Positions 13,821-16,732 of a DNA stretch of 16,732 nucleotides are shown here, in pieces (position 1 is the stretch's first letter; every line of letters starts with the position of its first letter). The position numbers were made by a program, and so were the translations under genes. The stretch is from assembly GCA_964442745.1 (NCBI GenBank), contig CAYUAI010000084.1, positions 1 through 16,732 on the forward strand, in the 5' to 3' direction. The stretch comes from CAYUAI01 sp964442745 (GTDB lineage Bacteria; Pseudomonadota; Gammaproteobacteria; S012-40). A model generated the notes under the pieces. It saw only the letters and a program-made list of their open reading frames with translations. It had not been told where the DNA came from and did not search any database.

Positions 13821-16682
13821 ATGCCGATGAACGATGGAAACAAAATAGCATATTATTTTTTTAAAGATTTTAGCCATTCCATAATTATTCTTCTTACGAT
13901 TCTTTTGGTGCTGATGGGTTGTTCAGAAAGTCTCTTCGTCAAAGCCACCACCACCGATCAAATCTCGCAAGCCAACTGGAATGATAATACGCAGGTATTA
14001 TCGATTACTGGTAAAGCCACCGGTGAGCAATCGTCTTTAACCGTCACTAACGATGTGACCAATGAAAAAGTCGGTGTGGCTTCTGTACAAAAAGACAAAA
14101 CCTGGCAAGTAATATTGAGCAAACCGGCGATGGTACCTTGCAGTGTAGGGTTATCTGACGGTGGCGGTGCAGTGAACGTGGCCAATGCCCCGACCCATTG
14201 CAATCAGCTGACACGTGAGAGTATTGATGTCAATTTGGGGCGTTCGGTGACGCAGTCGGTGTATCCGGAAGGTACGATTACCTCACCGGCGAATGATATG
14301 ACCGTTGCACCGGGCGGGGTGATTGAGTTTGCTGCACTGGGTTCTGAATCAGGTTTGAGGTATCAATGGGAGATTAGCTCGGGCGCGTTTAACTACAGCA
14401 GCAAAGCGCAAAATCCTGGATTTTTAAAATTTAGCCAACCCGGAAACTATCGAGTGCAGCTCACGGTGAGCAATACCTTAGGTATTAAAGACCTCATGGC
14501 AGAACAGCGCCTGATCAAGGTGGTTCAAGCGGGTGCTAACCGAGTATTAGTGATTGCCCCGGTCGCTTCGATTATTGAACCAGCGAGTGATCTTAGTGTT
14601 AATGTGGGGGATATGGTGGCTTTTGCTGGCAGTGCCACCGATCCGGATGATACCGGTTTATTGGCTTTTTCCTGGGATTTTAATGGGGTGGTGCCTAATT
14701 CCACCGTTCAAAACCCTGGCAATATTACTTTTAATAAAGCCGGTGTGTATGTCATTAGTTTAACGGCGACCGATGGGGCGAGCATGGTTAGTGAGAATCC
14801 GGCACAAGTCACCATTACGGTGGCCGATAGTGATGCCAATCAGGCGCCGAGTGGGTTAATTATGAGACCGGCGACCGATGTGACGGTGGTGATAGGCGAT
14901 AGCGTTGATTTTGTGGGAGGTGGTATCGATCCCGATGGTGATTTGTTGGCATATTCGTGGGATTTTGCAGGTCTGCCGGAGGTGGTTGCTGATACCGCAG
15001 ATCCTGGCATTGTTGTATTTCCCAATACCGGTGTTTTTCAAGTGGTGTTAACGGTCACCGATGCATTGGGTTTGGCTGATCCCAATCCCCCCAGGCGTAC
15101 CGTGACGGTGATGGGTACCTCTCCCGAAAATAGCGATTTTCCGACGGCAACTATTTTAGAGCCCGCAGAAGATATGACTATTTTGGTGGGTGAAAGCGTT
15201 GTTTTCAATGGTGAGGCGGCTAGCCCCGAGGGTGCTAATGATCCCGTGACGGTCGAATGGTCAATGATGGGACCTGATCCTGCCGAAGACCCTGTGGTTT
15301 TTTCAACCGACGTCATGCCTGGGGAAATTCCTTTTGATATGGCCGGCGAATATACCATTACTTTCGCTGCGACGGATGCGGCCGGGCAAACTAATCAGAC
15401 ACCCGCTGAAGTAGTGATCACAGTGAATGATTCGCCGCCGGCTAATGATCCGCCACCCGATGAACTCAATGGGATCATTGTGTCACCGGATGGAGATGTT
15501 TCTATCAAAGTGGGAAGCACCATTGATTTTGTGGGTGATGGTATTGATCCGTTAGGCGATGGCCTAATTTACGATTGGACTTTCGGTGATCCTGAGATTG
15601 CTGACGTATTAGATATGCAAAATCCTTCCGCTACCTTTAATACCGAAGGTGAGTTCGAAGTGACGCTGACCGTGACCGATGCGGAAGGTACCGAGGATAG
15701 TACGCCCGCCACCCTCATGGTTAGTGTTGAACCACCCGGCGCAGAAAGTATGATTGATTCCCCTAAAAGGGATCTGACTATTTTTACAGATGAGAAAGTT
15801 ACTTTTGAAGGTGAGGGGAAAGGGCGTGGCCCTTTATCCTTAGTCTGGACCACCGGTGATCCAACACTAGATGCAACGGTATCAGATTTAACCGCAGAAG
15901 AAATTAATGTTGTGTTTACGATGGCAGGTGTCTATACCGTTCAGCTCACGGTAACCGATGCTAATGGTCCCGATCCTTCACCGGCGCTGGTTGTCATTAC
16001 GGTGGAAGATGATACACGTCCTCCCGTTGAGCCAGTCCCCGATCCTCGCGTACCACCGCCAGTGCCCCCGACTGATCCTGGGACACAAAATCCAACGGGT
16101 GTTATTGAAGCGCCGATCAGTGATCAAGTGATTAGTGTGGGGGAGGCGGTAGAGTTCATCGGTGGTGGGGCCGACCCTAATGGGGAGGCGCTGACTTATC
16201 TGTGGACATTTAGTGGGGCCGTCCCCGACAGTTCTGCGCAAAGCCCAGGCATGGTCACTTTTGATACCGTTGGATCGTATGAAGTGATGCTCACGGTCAG
16301 CAATGCATCGGGCTTGATCGATCCATCATCACCTACGGTTAACATTACGGTGCAAGATGTCGTTTCTCCTGATCCGGCGTCCCCACCGCCAGTCGGTACG
16401 ATTGAAGCACCGACCAGTGATCAAGTGATTAGTGTGGGTGAGACGGTGGAGTTCATCGGTGGTGGAACCGACCCTAATGGGGAGGCGTTGACTTATCTGT
16501 GGACATTTAGTGGGGCCGCCCCTGACAGTTCTGCGCAAAGCCCAGGCATGGTCACTTTTGATACCGCTGGATCGTATGATGTGATACTCACGGTCAGCAA
16601 TGTATCGGGCTTGATCGATCCATCGCCACCCACGGTTAACATTACGGTGCAAGAGGCTGCTATACCTGCGGGTTTAAAATGA
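13821..16682 (+). CDS. Large lipoprotein with eight PKD-like domains (copy 2)
   Basis: A 953-residue paralogue of the preceding gene. ATG 13821 (AAGG at 13809-13812, eight bases upstream) and ATG 13827 (AAGGG at 13814-13818) are both usable; the first aligns with copy 1. The frame also opens at TTG 13770, but that lies inside the MITE-like relic and is not credible. The signal peptide differs from copy 1 up to about residue 24, then becomes the same: TILLVLMGC, lipidated Cys34, Ser next. From VKATTT to VTDAEGT (about 40-624) it is identical to copy 1, covering the Ig-like domain and five PKD-like domains. Domain 6 (643-728) is only about three-quarters identical by my count. A Pro-rich linker (729-759) leads to domains 7 (760-844) and 8 (859-943), which are about 86% identical to each other and form a 99-residue tandem repeat. 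Asp-rich DPNGE and DPDDT loops could bind calcium. No catalytic domain is seen. Confidence 0.88.
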   Translation: MPMNDGNKIAYYFFKDFSHSIIILLTILLVLMGCSESLFVKATTTDQISQANWNDNTQVLSITGKATGEQSSLTVTNDVTNEKVGVASVQKDKTWQVILSKPAMVPCSVGLSDGGGAVNVANAPTHCNQLTRESIDVNLGRSVTQSVYPEGTITSPANDMTVAPGGVIEFAALGSESGLRYQWEISSGAFNYSSKAQNPGFLKFSQPGNYRVQLTVSNTLGIKDLMAEQRLIKVVQAGANRVLVIAPVASIIEPASDLSVNVGDMVAFAGSATDPDDTGLLAFSWDFNGVVPNSTVQNPGNITFNKAGVYVISLTATDGASMVSENPAQVTITVADSDANQAPSGLIMRPATDVTVVIGDSVDFVGGGIDPDGDLLAYSWDFAGLPEVVADTADPGIVVFPNTGVFQVVLTVTDALGLADPNPPRRTVTVMGTSPENSDFPTATILEPAEDMTILVGESVVFNGEAASPEGANDPVTVEWSMMGPDPAEDPVVFSTDVMPGEIPFDMAGEYTITFAATDAAGQTNQTPAEVVITVNDSPPANDPPPDELNGIIVSPDGDVSIKVGSTIDFVGDGIDPLGDGLIYDWTFGDPEIADVLDMQNPSATFNTEGEFEVTLTVTDAEGTEDSTPATLMVSVEPPGAESMIDSPKRDLTIFTDEKVTFEGEGKGRGPLSLVWTTGDPTLDATVSDLTAEEINVVFTMAGVYTVQLTVTDANGPDPSPALVVITVEDDTRPPVEPVPDPRVPPPVPPTDPGTQNPTGVIEAPISDQVISVGEAVEFIGGGADPNGEALTYLWTFSGAVPDSSAQSPGMVTFDTVGSYEVMLTVSNASGLIDPSSPTVNITVQDVVSPDPASPPPVGTIEAPTSDQVISVGETVEFIGGGTDPNGEALTYLWTFSGAAPDSSAQSPGMVTFDTAGSYDVILTVSNVSGLIDPSPPTVNITVQEAAIPAGLK
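13938..15693 (+). repeat. Copy B of the 1,756-bp near-perfect direct repeat
   Basis: This is the partner of 11012-12767 at an offset of 2,926 bp. It covers the codons from just after the lipobox to the end of the fifth PKD-like domain. The lack of any silent change I could find, next to heavily diverged flanks inside the same genes, is what a recent gene-conversion tract or a collapsed assembly would look like. Confidence 0.93.
16098..16682 (+). repeat. Tandem 297-bp domain repeat at the end of PKD copy 2
   Basis: The unit at 16098-16394 is repeated from 16395 to the stop at 16682, the second unit lacking its last few codons. Each unit encodes one PKD-like domain plus a short linker (99 residues). 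By my count 12 of 87 aligned residues differ. Copy 1 has a single, more distant counterpart (domain 7), so this is probably a duplication specific to copy 2. Confidence 0.88.
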
Positions 16683-16732
16683 CCGGCGGGTAATGTCATC
16701 GGCATAGGGTTACATAGGCTGAAATATTCCTA

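Overview
The window reads as chromosomal DNA of a gammaproteobacterium. ParE, ParC and the Crp-family regulator align along their whole length with the Escherichia coli proteins as I remember them, and TruD is of the same kind. TGG is used for Trp and TGA for stop, so the code is standard. I cannot place the organism more closely than that.

Layout. 1-284 (minus) is the N-terminal part of a membrane-anchored coiled-coil protein that runs off the left edge. 391-864 (plus) is a small lipoprotein with an NTF2-like look. 919-1578 (minus, convergent) is a Crp/Clp-type regulator whose cAMP-contact residues are changed, with a possible Crp-type box in front of it. 1778-2799 is truD (tRNA pseudouridine-13 synthase), broken by an in-frame TGA and by a frameshift in a run of eight G. 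A 168-bp MITE-like element with 25-bp perfect terminal inverted repeats and a TTA target duplication lies directly behind it. 3083-5800 holds three same-strand genes: a rubrerythrin without rubredoxin domain, a two-[4Fe-4S], two-CCG-domain iron-sulfur oxidoreductase subunit, and a DUF3501 protein. These often occur together and may form a peroxide-detoxifying or redox module. 6090-10225 is parE-parC (topoisomerase IV), overlapping by one base.

The right third (10226-16732) is the accessory-looking part. Two tandem genes encode large lipoproteins made almost entirely of PKD-like domains (seven and eight). Over about 1,756 bp (11012-12767 and 13938-15693) the copies appear identical at constant spacing of 2,926 bp. 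Outside that block they diverge sharply at silent and replacement sites. This suggests recent gene conversion, or an assembly artefact. Copy 2 also carries a recent 297-bp duplication of its last domain. The lipid anchor is N-terminal, so the homogenised part is the membrane-proximal stalk and the divergent part is the distal tip.

How the parts fit. The rubrerythrin has no electron-transfer domain of its own, so the adjacent Fe-S protein is a natural partner candidate. The PKD lipoproteins contain no visible catalytic domain and probably act in adhesion or as surface scaffolds. All regulatory sites here were read by eye and are candidates only.
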